From Sorangium cellulosum (lineage in GTDB: Bacteria; Myxococcota_A; Polyangia; Polyangiales; Polyangiaceae), in contig NZ_CP012673.1 of NCBI RefSeq assembly GCF_002950945.1, forward strand, positions 6,385,001 through 6,449,000: a stretch of 64,000 nt of DNA, read 5' to 3'. A model generated the notes under the pieces. It had not been told where the DNA came from and did not search any database. It saw nothing but the letters and a program-made list of their open reading frames with translations. Of the stretch, positions 27,386 to 37,118 are shown piece by piece; the stretch's first letter is position 1; each line of letters opens with the position of its first letter. A program made the translations under genes and the position numbers.

Positions 27386-28032
27386 CGGGACCCCCTCCGC
27401 CTGCGGGTGAGGGCTCGGGCGAACAGGCGCCGCGCCAGGCGGAGCCGCGTGGCCACCGTCGGCCTCGGGATCGCGAGCGCTGCCGCGACCTCGCGCATCG
27501 TGAGGCCGGTGGCGGTGAGCGCGAGGACGTCGCGAAGCTCCGCGCGGAGACGGTGGAAGGCACGGAGCAGCCCGCGCGCCACGAGGCGCGCCTCCGGAGA
27601 GCACGCCGCGAACGCCGCGAGCCGGTGAGGCTCGACCGCGGGCACCTCGCGCCGCCGGTGCGCCTTGTCGCGGTAGTGCGATGCCTGTCGCGAGGCGACC
27701 GCGACCAGCCAGGCGCGCAGGGCGTCGCCCGGCGGCTGATCGGGGCACGGCCGGAAGCGGCCGGCGCGCATGCTGCGAAAGGCGCCGATCACGGTCTCCT
27801 GCGTGACGTCGTCGAGATCCGCGGCGCGAACGCCGCGGGCGCGCAGCGTGCTGCGGATGGCCGCGCGGTGCTCGAGCAGCGCGGAAGCCTCGAGGTAGAC
27901 GGCGGGGTGAGAGGGCTCGTGACGGCCGCTGGGCGGGCGACCGAGCCGGCTGCGGGCGGCGGGGCGCAGGCGACGGCGCGAGGGCGGATCGATCTCTTGG
28001 CCCTCTTCGGGGCGCAGACGTACTGTTCTCAT
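27382..28032 (-). CDS. ECF-type sigma factor
   Basis: A 216-residue protein from ATG 28032 with GAGGT six bases upstream. Region 2 spans about 60-125 (D-L-D-D-V-T-Q-E-T-V-I-G-A-F-R-S) and region 4 about 150-205 (A-T-G-L-T-M-R-E-V-A-A-A-L then a recognition helix with I-P-R-P-T-V-A-T-R). It should direct RNA polymerase to a small regulon. No anti-sigma gene follows; instead the stop overlaps a RadC-like gene by four bases. Divergent from the XRE regulator across 165 bp. Confidence 0.85.
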   Translation of the reverse strand: MRTVRLRPEEGQEIDPPSRRRLRPAARSRLGRPPSGRHEPSHPAVYLEASALLEHRAAIRSTLRARGVRAADLDDVTQETVIGAFRSMRAGRFRPCPDQPPGDALRAWLVAVASRQASHYRDKAHRRREVPAVEPHRLAAFAACSPEARLVARGLLRAFHRLRAELRDVLALTATGLTMREVAAALAIPRPTVATRLRLARRLFARALTRRRRGSR

Positions 28033-28197
28033 GTCGGACCTCGTGTGTGCGGGGTTCGGCCACGCTGCCCGGACGGTTGGCGCCGTCGCGGGCAGCACTT
28101 GCTTGTGGGGAGCTTACGTGGCGCAGGGGGGGTGCGGCAATGCAAATGCGATCTACTCTGCGTTATTCAAGATCGCACGAGAGGCGGCTCCTTCGCG

Positions 28198-28479
28198 ATG
28201 ACTGATGCTCGGCTGGAGGAGGTGCTCCGCTTCATCGGGGCCAACGTCCGCCGCATCCGCCTGAAGCGCGGCATGACGCAGCAAGAGCTCGCCGACGCGG
28301 CCGGGGTCGCCCTCCGCTTCCTCCAAGAGATCGAGCGCGCCAAGACCAACATCGGAGTGGGCGTCCTGGTGAAGCTGGCCGACGTGCTCGGCGTCCGGCC
28401 CGGCGTGCTGTTCCGCGAGCGGGAACTACCGCCGGTGAAGCGGGGCCGACCGCGCAAGGCGCGAGCCCGCGAGCCGTGA
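28198..28479 (+). CDS. XRE-family HTH regulator
   Basis: A 93-residue DNA-binding protein with a single Cro/CI-type helix-turn-helix (R-R-I-R-L-K-R-G-M-T-Q-Q-E-L-A-D-A-A-G-V then LRFLQEIERAKTNI) at about residues 12-70, and a basic C-terminal tail (KRGRPRKARAREP), which could act like an AT-hook. Divergent from the ECF sigma gene, so it may control the intervening promoters (inference). Confidence 0.85.
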   Translation: MTDARLEEVLRFIGANVRRIRLKRGMTQQELADAAGVALRFLQEIERAKTNIGVGVLVKLADVLGVRPGVLFRERELPPVKRGRPRKARAREP

Positions 28480-28562
28480 TCCGCCTTCGGAGCGGCATCC
28501 GCTGAGAGGTCTAGAGCGACAAACGGATTGAAACCGCCTGAAAAGAGCAGCGTCTCGAGCCG

Positions 28563-28630
28563 CCAAGTCGCCACAGAGCCAAGCTCTTGTTCTCTTCTTG
28601 GCGTGCTTGGCGTGCTTGGCGTGCTTGGCG
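28563..28630. repeat. CTTGGCGTG 9-bp repeats with GCCAAG/CTTGGC hairpin potential
   Basis: Three full copies of CTTGGCGTG plus a partial copy run from 28597 to 28630. Two GCCAAG sequences lie just upstream (28563-28568 and 28578-28583), so stems GCCAAG/CTTGGC with a T-rich loop can form. The block sits between convergent genes (XRE ends 28479, hypothetical ends 28686) and may act as a bidirectional terminator. Confidence 0.6.
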
Positions 28631-28685
28631 GTTCATTTCTCGATCGATCAACGCGATCGGTGCTTAGGAGAGCGGGTAGAGCGGG

Positions 28686-29594
28686 TCAGACCGGCGCGGG
28701 CTCGATCGGCCTGGGCTCGGCGGGCTTGGCCTCAACGGGCTTCGGGTCGGCAGGCTTCGGCTCGACGGGCGCCGGCTCGTCCGGCGCGGCGGCGGCGCTG
28801 CCCCGGCGCCGCGGGCGGAGCCTCCGCAGGGCGTTGCGGAACGAGGTGGCGCTGAAGCGGCGCTTGCCCTCGGGCAGGTCCCAGCAGGCGTTGACGCCGG
28901 CGGCGCGCGCCTCGTTCCCGAGCAGCGTCGCGTACGTCACGATGGAATTGCGGAGCACCATCGCCTCTTCCCGGTTGCGCAGGCCGAGGATGCCGAGCAG
29001 GTCGCGGCCGCTCACCTCGTCGAGCAGGGCGTTGCCTTCCCGCAGGAACTCCTCGGTGAGGCCGACGGGCGCAAGGCGGGCCTGGTGCTGCGTGGCGAGC
29101 CGGAGCAGCATGGCGATGTCGCTGGTCTCCTCCGCGAGTGTGCCGCTCGTGTTGACGTCGGCGAACTGCTCGGCGACGTCCGGCTCGAACGCGAACGCCT
29201 GGTCGGCGAACGCCTTGAGCCGCGCGCGCCACGGCCGGCTCGCCTTGATCACCTGCTCGACCGGCCGCACCTGGTAGGCGCCCGTGCGCTTGCCCTCGCC
29301 GAACCAGAGGTTCGCGGTGTCGAGGAGCTGGATGGCGCCGCGGAGCAGCGCGCGGCGCTCGGGGCCGTAAGCCTTGCTCGCGAGCGCCGCCTCGTACTGG
29401 ACGACGGCCAGGTAGAGATCCCGGAGCTCCGTGATTGTGGTCGAGACGGGCTGACTCGGCTCCATGACCTCGCGGACGATGCGGTCCATCTCAGGCCGCG
29501 CGGCATCGAGGAGGGCCTGAAAGTCCGCGGGGCTGGCGACCGCGCGGGTCTCCTTCAGAACCGCGTGCTGCTCTTGCGACAATTCGATTCCCAT
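28686..29594 (-). CDS. hypothetical protein with Pro/Glu/Lys tail
   Basis: A 302-residue protein from ATG 29594, with GGAGG seven bases upstream. The N-terminal 250 residues are mostly helical (ELSQEQHAVLKETRAV, ELRDLYLAVVQYEAALASKA, EVSGRDLLGILGLRNREEAM). The last 35 residues form a repetitive tail built on P-(V/A)-(E/D)-P-K-P-A, which probably acts as a flexible extension. No signal peptide or membrane segment. No family recognised. The 22-bp minisatellite lies upstream of its promoter region. Confidence 0.78.
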   Translation of the reverse strand: MGIELSQEQHAVLKETRAVASPADFQALLDAARPEMDRIVREVMEPSQPVSTTITELRDLYLAVVQYEAALASKAYGPERRALLRGAIQLLDTANLWFGEGKRTGAYQVRPVEQVIKASRPWRARLKAFADQAFAFEPDVAEQFADVNTSGTLAEETSDIAMLLRLATQHQARLAPVGLTEEFLREGNALLDEVSGRDLLGILGLRNREEAMVLRNSIVTYATLLGNEARAAGVNACWDLPEGKRRFSATSFRNALRRLRPRRRGSAAAAPDEPAPVEPKPADPKPVEAKPAEPRPIEPAPV

Positions 29595-29802
29595 GAATCT
29601 ACCTCCAGTGGGGGTGGCAAGCGGGCAGGCGTAGCACGACGGCAGAGCTCGCAGCGAGACACGCGGGCGCTGGAGATCCGGAGAGCAAGGTTGTGTCACC
29701 GGGAAGTTGCGCCAGCGCGCCCGGGGTGCGGCCAGCGGACCGGCGCGCAAACCCAGCGGCCCGGGAGCGCGGCCAGCGCCGCCGAGACGACCGGGAATCG
29801 TG

Positions 29803-30022
29803 CCAGCAGGTCCGGGGAGCCGTACCAGCAGGCCCGAGGAGCCGTACCAGCAGGCCCGAGGAGCCGCGCCAGCAGGTCCGGGGAGCCGTACCAGCAGGGC
29901 CGACGAGCCGTACCAGCAGGGCCGACGAGCCGCGCCAGCAGGTCCGACGAGCCGCGCCAGCAGGCCCGAGGAGCCGCGCCAGCAGGTCCGACGAGCCATA
30001 CCAGCAGGTCCGGGGAGCCGTA
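29803..30022. repeat. minisatellite: ten 22-bp units
   Basis: Ten head-to-tail units of exactly 22 bp, each beginning CCAGCAGG, with variation limited to a few middle bases (TCCGGGG, CCCGAGG, GCCGACG, TCCGACG) and the last two or three (GTA or GCG; one ATA). An eleventh, degenerate unit follows at 30023. 22 is not a multiple of 3, so translation would shift frame each unit; this argues against coding. There are no unique spacers, so it is not CRISPR. Confidence 0.95.
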
Positions 30023-30338
30023 CCAGCGGGTGCTGGCAGGCATCCCGGGGCTGCTGGGGAGTCGCCCGGGAGCTGCTGGCAGGGCATCGAAGTCCACATT
30101 GCGCGATGGGCCGGCGAGCTCGGCGCTGCGTGCGCTCCGGAACGGCCGCGGCGGTCGCGGTGACGCCGGCATGCGCGCTCCAAGGTGTCCGAGTAGATGC
30201 GGCGGCCGCAGCGTCGAGGTCCTCGAGGCGGAGCGCCGCGGGGCCGAGGTGGACGCCTGATCGAGCATGCGGCGGGTCGAGGTGGACGCCCGCAGGACCA
30301 ACGCCGCCTCCATCCCGCCCCTTCTCTCGAGACGACGA

Positions 30339-30590
30339 GAGCGCCGGCGGGGGGCTGGGCGCGGCGGCGCGCGGGTGGGCGCGATCCAGCACCGACCGAG
30401 GTGCCATAAGCTCCCAGCGGGCTCCACGCCTCAGGCGCGCCCTGTGGGGCGCGCATCGAAACGTCTCAGCCAGCAAGGCCCGAAGGGAGACATGCCGGGC
30501 GGTGTCCCATGCGCAAGCTCCCCCGCCCCAGTCTTGCCGGATGGCGAGCGCCCACCCGCGCGCCGCCGCGCACAGCCCCCCGCCGGCGCG
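30339..30590 (-). repeat. 252-bp dispersed element, copy B (inverted relative to copy A)
   Basis: Ends at 30339-30382 and 30548-30589 are inverted repeats over 42 bp with one mismatch. The reverse complement aligns end to end with copy A. It lies 12 bp beyond the stop of the leftward hybrid kinase, so like copy A it directly follows a gene and has the same orientation relative to that gene. Confidence 0.85.
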
Positions 30591-30601
30591 TCCCCCTCGG
30601 C

Positions 30602-32857
30602 TCACCGCCGGTCGAGCATATCCCGCACCCGCTGCGCCAGCGTCTCGGGCGTGAACGGCTTCTGCAGCATCACGAGCTCGCCGTCCACCCCGGCGAGCAC
30701 GTCGTCGGCGTACCCCGACATGTACAGCACGCGCGCCCGCGGCTGGATCGCGAGCGCCCGCTCCGCGAGCTCGCGCCCGTTCATCCCCGGCATCACGAGA
30801 TCCGTGAGCAGCAGATCGATCGCCTCCACGCCGTCGTGCGCGAGCGCGTCCAGCGCCTCCTCGCCGCTCGACGCCGAGAGCACCCCGTACCCGCGCCGCT
30901 CGAGCACCTCGACGATGAGCTTGCGGACCGCGTCGTCGTCCTCGACGACGAGCACCGTCTCGTCCCCCCCCGCCGGCGACGGCCGCGCCCGCGCCGGCGC
31001 CACCTCGGAGCGATCCTCGACGCGCGGCAGGTAGACCCGGAACGTCGTGCCGCGCCCGATCTCGCTCTCGACCTCGATGTGCCCGCCGCTCTGGCTCACG
31101 ATGCCGTAGACCGTCGCGAGCCCCAGCCCCGTCCCCTTGCCGCGCGCCTTCGTCGTGAAGAACGGCTCGAACAGGTGCGAGAGCGTGTCCTGATCCATCC
31201 CGCTGCCGCTGTCGCTCACCGCGAGCACGACGTACGGCCCCGCCGAGGCGGGCGCCGCGTCCGCGTCCCGCTCCGCCGGCGCGAACGACCTCGCCGCGGC
31301 GCTCAGCCCGGGCTCCCCCAGCAAGGTCTCGACGACGAGCCTGCCGCCCCTCGGCATCGCGTCCCGCGCGTTCACGACCAGGTTCAGCAGCACCTGCTCC
31401 AGCTGGCTCCGGTCGACCTTGATCGACCCGAGCTCGCGGCCGACGTTCGTCCGCAGGTCGATGTTCTCGCCGATGAGGCGCTGCAGCATCGACTGCATGT
31501 CGAGCACCACCGCGTTGATGTCGAGCACCTCGCGCTGCAGCACCTTCCGCCGGCTCATCGCGAGGAGCTGCCGCGTGAGCGCCGACGCGCGCTCCCCGGC
31601 CTTCGTGATCTGGAGCGCGTCGCGCCGGAGCGGGCTGTCCGGCCCGAGCCGGCGCAGGAGGAGCTCTCCGTAGCCGAGCATCACCATGAGCATGTTGTTG
31701 AAGTCGTGCGCGATGCCGCCGGCCAGCCGCCCGAGCGCCTCCATCTTCTGCGACTCGCGCGATCGCTCGTCGCGCTGCCGGAGCGCCTCCTCGGCGCGCC
31801 GGCGCTCGGTGATGTCGCGGACCAGGACCAGGGAGTGGCCGTCGCGGAACGGCCCCATGCGCGCCTCGACGTGGCGCTCTCCGCCTTCGACCGGGACGGC
31901 GTACTCGAGCGCGGCCGCGGTGCCCGCCGCGCGCGCCTCCCGCAGCGCGTGCTCGAGCCGCTCCGCGATCTCGCCGGGGAGCACCTCCGCCATGCGTTTG
32001 CCCAGGAACGACTCCGGCGGGGTGCAGAGATCGATGCCCCGCGGCGCGCTGTAGTCGATGATCGTGAGTTCGGCGTCGAGGCGGAAGCACACGTCGGGGA
32101 TGGCGCGGAAGAGCGCGCGGAGCTCGACCGCGGCCCGCGCGCCCTCCTGCTCGGCGCGGCGCCGCGCGACGGCCTGCCCGATCTGGCTGCCCACGGACGA
32201 GAGGACACGCAGCAGCGCCTCGTCGGCGCGGCGCGGCGCGGCGCACCTCAGCTCGAGCACCCCGACGCTCCGGCTGGCGCCCCGGATGGGAACGGCGCAG
32301 GCCGCGCGCCACGCGCCCGGATCGCGCGTGGCCTGGGCGGCGGCGCCGTCCGCGTCGGCGCGGAGCACCGCGACGCTGCTGCGCAAGGCCTCGCCGACGA
32401 GATCGGGCGCGTCGGCGAGGGGCAGCTCGCGGCGGCACGACGCCGCGAGCGCCTCCTCGTCGAGGTGCGCCGCTGCCCGGACGGCGACGCAGCGGAGCGC
32501 CTCGGGCGCGCCCGGCTCCGCCGCCTCGTCCACGGCGCTGGCCTCCGGCTCGGTGAGCCAGAGCGCCGCGACGTCCCAGCCGAGGTGCTCGACCAGCGCG
32601 GCGAGCACCCGCGGGGCGGCCTCCGCGAGCGAGCTCGCCTCGGACAGCGCGCTCGCCGTCGCGAGCTGCGCGTCGAGCAGGGCGCGCAGCTCGCGCAGCG
32701 GCGCGTCGCCCGGCGGCGCCGGCGCGGCTTCTCGCGCCGCGCCGTCCCGCGCGCCCTCCGCGGCCTCCCGCGCCGCGCCGTCCGCCGCTGTCGCGGCGTG
32801 GCACGCCCCCTCGATCTCGGGGCCGGCGTGTGGCGCGTGAACCCGCGGAGCCTCCAT
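30602..32857 (-). CDS. hybrid sensor histidine kinase (GAF-PAS-HisKA-HATPase-REC)
   Basis: A 751-residue soluble hybrid kinase. After a low-complexity Ala-rich start it has a GAF domain (about 75-235), a PAS domain (about 245-355, ending V-L-V-R-D-I-T-E-R-R), and HisKA with the phospho-acceptor His in GGIAHDFNNMLMVMLGYGELL. The HATPase domain follows with N-A-R-D-A-M-P-R-G-G, DSGSGMD and GKGTGLGLATV. A C-terminal receiver has D-L-V-M-P-G and a Lys in LQKPFTP. There is no transmembrane segment, so it should sense an intracellular signal through GAF/PAS. It starts four bases after the Hsp70-like gene and is almost certainly cotranscribed. The output regulator is not adjacent. Confidence 0.93.
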   Translation of the reverse strand: MEAPRVHAPHAGPEIEGACHAATAADGAAREAAEGARDGAAREAAPAPPGDAPLRELRALLDAQLATASALSEASSLAEAAPRVLAALVEHLGWDVAALWLTEPEASAVDEAAEPGAPEALRCVAVRAAAHLDEEALAASCRRELPLADAPDLVGEALRSSVAVLRADADGAAAQATRDPGAWRAACAVPIRGASRSVGVLELRCAAPRRADEALLRVLSSVGSQIGQAVARRRAEQEGARAAVELRALFRAIPDVCFRLDAELTIIDYSAPRGIDLCTPPESFLGKRMAEVLPGEIAERLEHALREARAAGTAAALEYAVPVEGGERHVEARMGPFRDGHSLVLVRDITERRRAEEALRQRDERSRESQKMEALGRLAGGIAHDFNNMLMVMLGYGELLLRRLGPDSPLRRDALQITKAGERASALTRQLLAMSRRKVLQREVLDINAVVLDMQSMLQRLIGENIDLRTNVGRELGSIKVDRSQLEQVLLNLVVNARDAMPRGGRLVVETLLGEPGLSAAARSFAPAERDADAAPASAGPYVVLAVSDSGSGMDQDTLSHLFEPFFTTKARGKGTGLGLATVYGIVSQSGGHIEVESEIGRGTTFRVYLPRVEDRSEVAPARARPSPAGGDETVLVVEDDDAVRKLIVEVLERRGYGVLSASSGEEALDALAHDGVEAIDLLLTDLVMPGMNGRELAERALAIQPRARVLYMSGYADDVLAGVDGELVMLQKPFTPETLAQRVRDMLDRR

Positions 32858-32861
32858 GCGC

Positions 32862-35396
32862 TCAGCCGCCGGTCTTCTCCGCGACGCCGGTCTCCAGGTG
32901 GATCGTCCAGCACGGCACGCCGTTCTTCCCCGGCTCGCCGCCGGGTGGACCCGCGCTGACCTCCACGCGCGCCGGCGCGACCGCCCGGACGTAGAGCCGC
33001 TGCCCGACGGCGCCCTGCCCGAGCGCGCAGGCCGCGCGGCGCACGCGCGGATCGTCGGCGGCGACCTCTCCCTCGTCCTCGGCGGGCATGAACAGGATCT
33101 CGACCTGGGGCTTCAGGCAGGCGCCCGCCTCGCGCCATGCGTCGTAGTCGACGGACGGATCCAGCACGTCGGCGAGCTGCCCGTGGCGTGCCCGCCCGAC
33201 GCGGTAGCGGAACGCGTCGCGCTTCTCCGCGCGGATCGTGGCTCCGATCCGGTCGTACCGCAGCGACAACGCGCCGAGCGCGGTCGCCATCTTCACGGTG
33301 GGCGCGCCGAGGTTCGCCTTGTCCGGCTCCTTGAAGCGATGCACCTGCACGCCGGCGGGCAGCGCGCCGGAGAGCAGCTCCGCGAAGCGAGGGTTCATCG
33401 CGAGGCGACCGCCGAGCAGGATCCGGAGGCCCACGTAGGGATCCGGCTCGCGCCCGATCTTGGCCACCGCGCCGCCGAGGTGCTGCATGAACACGTCGGC
33501 CGCTTCCCGGAACCACGCCTCGATCGCGCCGCCGAGCGCGCCGCGATCGACGGAGAGCGGCGTCACGGCGGGCGCCCCGTCGAGCCCGACCAGCGCGATC
33601 CCTTCCTCGATCGGCGCGCTCGGCCCCTGCTCGAGCAGCGGCCGCACCACCTCCTTGAGCGCCCAGGTGTTCGCGCGCGCCTCGGGCGACGGCGCGAAGA
33701 GCTCGTCCGCGCCGCCCGGCGCGCCCTCCTCCGGCGGGCGCTCGAACGGGATCCGGCGCTCGCGCATCGCGTCCTGGCTGGCCATGTAGACGCGGTAGGC
33801 GAGCCGGTGGAGGAGCCGCTCGCCGCCGAGCCAGGGGATCGACGCGGGCTCGAGGTACTCGACCACACGCTCCAGCCCCTGCTCCGCCTCGTGCGCCTTC
33901 GCGCTCCGGAAGATCCCGAAGGTGATGCCCGTCTCGCTGGCCCCGGCGTCGACGGCGCAGAACGGGACCGCGCCGTCCCGCGGCTGGATGCCGAACGTGC
34001 GGAACGCCTGGACGGCGTAGGCGACCGCGGACGGGCCCGCGTCGACGACCTGCAGGCTGTCGAGGTCGTGGTACTCGCAGAAGCCCGCGGGCAAGCTCCG
34101 GAACAGGCCGCGCCGGAAGGCGACGAGCACGCTGGCGCGGCGCTCGGGCGACCAGCCGGCCGGCATCGTGATCGCGTAGCGCGTGGTGAGCCCCCGCGAG
34201 CGCTGGTTCAGGTGCAGGCCGACGTAGTACGCGTAGAGCTCGATCGGATCGAACGGGTCGTGCGCGCCGATCCCTTCCTCGTCGATGATCGGCGGCGCCG
34301 GCCGCTTCAGCGCCTCGGTCGTGTCGGGATCGCTCCTGCCGCGGAGCCGGAACGGCTCGCCGCGCTCGGTCCGCTCGCGCAGCAGCGTGAGCGCCGGGAG
34401 CGACGCCGCGGCGCGGGCGTGGTGGTCGGGCCCCGGCCGGAGGCGCATGTCGCGCGCGGCGTGCCCGACGAGCACGTCCCCCCAGCGCGTCATCGGCAGG
34501 ATCACCCGATCGCGCCAGGCCTTCGTGGTCCGGCCCAGCGCCTCGAACGCGATCTCGCTCGGGTTCTCGTTGTCCGCCGACACCCGGATCGGCGCGTCGG
34601 CCCCGATCCGGACGAACTCCGCGCCGCCGCGCTCGCCGCGGACGGCCACGACCGTCGACGCGGCCCCGACGTCCACGGCGACCCAGTCGCTGCGCACGTC
34701 GAGCCGCGGATCGCGCCGCTTCACCTCCGGCGGAACCGGGTCCTTGTCGGTCTTGCCGGTGCGGCGGTGGAGCCCGACCACGCGGCCCTGCCGGACGATG
34801 GCGATCGCCGTGGCGCCGAGGAAACGCGCGCCCGTCCACATGCCCTGCGCGGGGTCGACCAGCGTCGTCCCCTTCACCGGGTCGAGGTTCGCCACGATCT
34901 TGGGGAAGAAGTCCGCGACGTGCTCCGCCGAGACCACGCCGTCGAAGCGCTCGACCTTGATCGGCGGCGAGTAGTAGTTCTGGAGCCCCTCGCCGTAGAT
35001 GCGCGGGCTGACCTGGATCAGCTTCAGGTAGGGGATCGGGCAGGTCTGCTCGTCCAGCCGGAACTCCTGGTAGAGCTCCGCCGGGGAGATCGTGTTCTCC
35101 ATCTCGGGCGCGATGCGGGGCACGCTCGCGCTCATCTCCGTGCCGAAGTAGAGGAACTTCGTGCCCGCGCGCCCCGTGAAGGCGGCGAGCCTGACCTCGT
35201 TGAACGTCGCCTGCGCGACGATGAGCGGCGGCAGCGCGATCACGTAGTCCAGCACCAGCGTCGTGAGCCACGGCTGGTCGAACAGGCGTGATTCCCAACG
35301 CATCACGAGCGTCGGGTACTCGCGTCCTGCGAGCGACACGACCTTCTCGGCTTCGCGAACCAGGGCGCCATCGACCGATAGCTCGTAAACCGGCAT
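32862..35396 (-). CDS. Hsp70/actin-fold ATPase with novel N-terminal domain
   Basis: An 844-residue protein. The first 235 or so residues form an unrecognised domain (starts PVYELSVDGALVREAEKVV). From about 240 comes an actin/Hsp70-like ATPase: phosphate-1 loop WVAVDVGAASTVVAV, phosphate-2 loop CAVDAGASETGITFGIF, and an adenosine motif ILLGGRLAMNPRFAELL. The last 150 residues are another beta-rich part. Unlike DnaK it has no typical substrate-binding domain, and it is longer than most Hsp70s. Roles could include ATP-dependent scaffolding or remodelling. It is the promoter-proximal gene of an operon with a hybrid sensor kinase. Confidence 0.8.
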   Translation of the reverse strand: MPVYELSVDGALVREAEKVVSLAGREYPTLVMRWESRLFDQPWLTTLVLDYVIALPPLIVAQATFNEVRLAAFTGRAGTKFLYFGTEMSASVPRIAPEMENTISPAELYQEFRLDEQTCPIPYLKLIQVSPRIYGEGLQNYYSPPIKVERFDGVVSAEHVADFFPKIVANLDPVKGTTLVDPAQGMWTGARFLGATAIAIVRQGRVVGLHRRTGKTDKDPVPPEVKRRDPRLDVRSDWVAVDVGAASTVVAVRGERGGAEFVRIGADAPIRVSADNENPSEIAFEALGRTTKAWRDRVILPMTRWGDVLVGHAARDMRLRPGPDHHARAAASLPALTLLRERTERGEPFRLRGRSDPDTTEALKRPAPPIIDEEGIGAHDPFDPIELYAYYVGLHLNQRSRGLTTRYAITMPAGWSPERRASVLVAFRRGLFRSLPAGFCEYHDLDSLQVVDAGPSAVAYAVQAFRTFGIQPRDGAVPFCAVDAGASETGITFGIFRSAKAHEAEQGLERVVEYLEPASIPWLGGERLLHRLAYRVYMASQDAMRERRIPFERPPEEGAPGGADELFAPSPEARANTWALKEVVRPLLEQGPSAPIEEGIALVGLDGAPAVTPLSVDRGALGGAIEAWFREAADVFMQHLGGAVAKIGREPDPYVGLRILLGGRLAMNPRFAELLSGALPAGVQVHRFKEPDKANLGAPTVKMATALGALSLRYDRIGATIRAEKRDAFRYRVGRARHGQLADVLDPSVDYDAWREAGACLKPQVEILFMPAEDEGEVAADDPRVRRAACALGQGAVGQRLYVRAVAPARVEVSAGPPGGEPGKNGVPCWTIHLETGVAEKTGG

Positions 35397-35610
35397 ACGT
35401 GGGCGACGTTATCACGAACATCCCCTGCGCCAGCGCGCCGGAGCGGGGCGACGTGCCGGAGCGGGGCCTCCGCGGCCGGCGGCGCGGGCCGACGCGCCGC
35501 GCGGGGGTCTCGCGGCCGGCCCCGACGCGCTGCGCGACGGCGTAGGCTGCGCTCGGGCGACCGTGCTAATCTGGTCGCGTGATTCGCTTCTCCGAACCGG
35601 AAATGCTGTC

Positions 35611-37095
<1,485 letters not shown>

Positions 37096-37118
37096 GCGCG
37101 CCCCGCTCAGCCCCCGGC

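Larger units (their letters stand above)
29595..30601. other. 1-kb intergenic region with tandem and dispersed repeats
   Basis: Non-coding stretch between the hypothetical protein start and the hybrid kinase stop. It contains decayed relatives of the 22-bp unit (29708-29800), the regular 22-bp array (29803-30022), loosely repeated CGAGGTGGACGCC elements (30245-30295), and copy B of the 252-bp element. All frames stay open through much of it because the repeats lack stops, not because of coding. Confidence 0.7.

Noticed and set aside
29803..30022. CRISPR array
   Set aside because: Units are contiguous with no unique spacers and no cas genes are present.
28686..32804. A 1372-residue minus-strand open frame across the minisatellite and into the kinase
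   Set aside because: Only its last 302 codons are a real gene, fixed by ATG 29594 and GGAGG. The rest is repeats and an out-of-frame part of the hybrid kinase.
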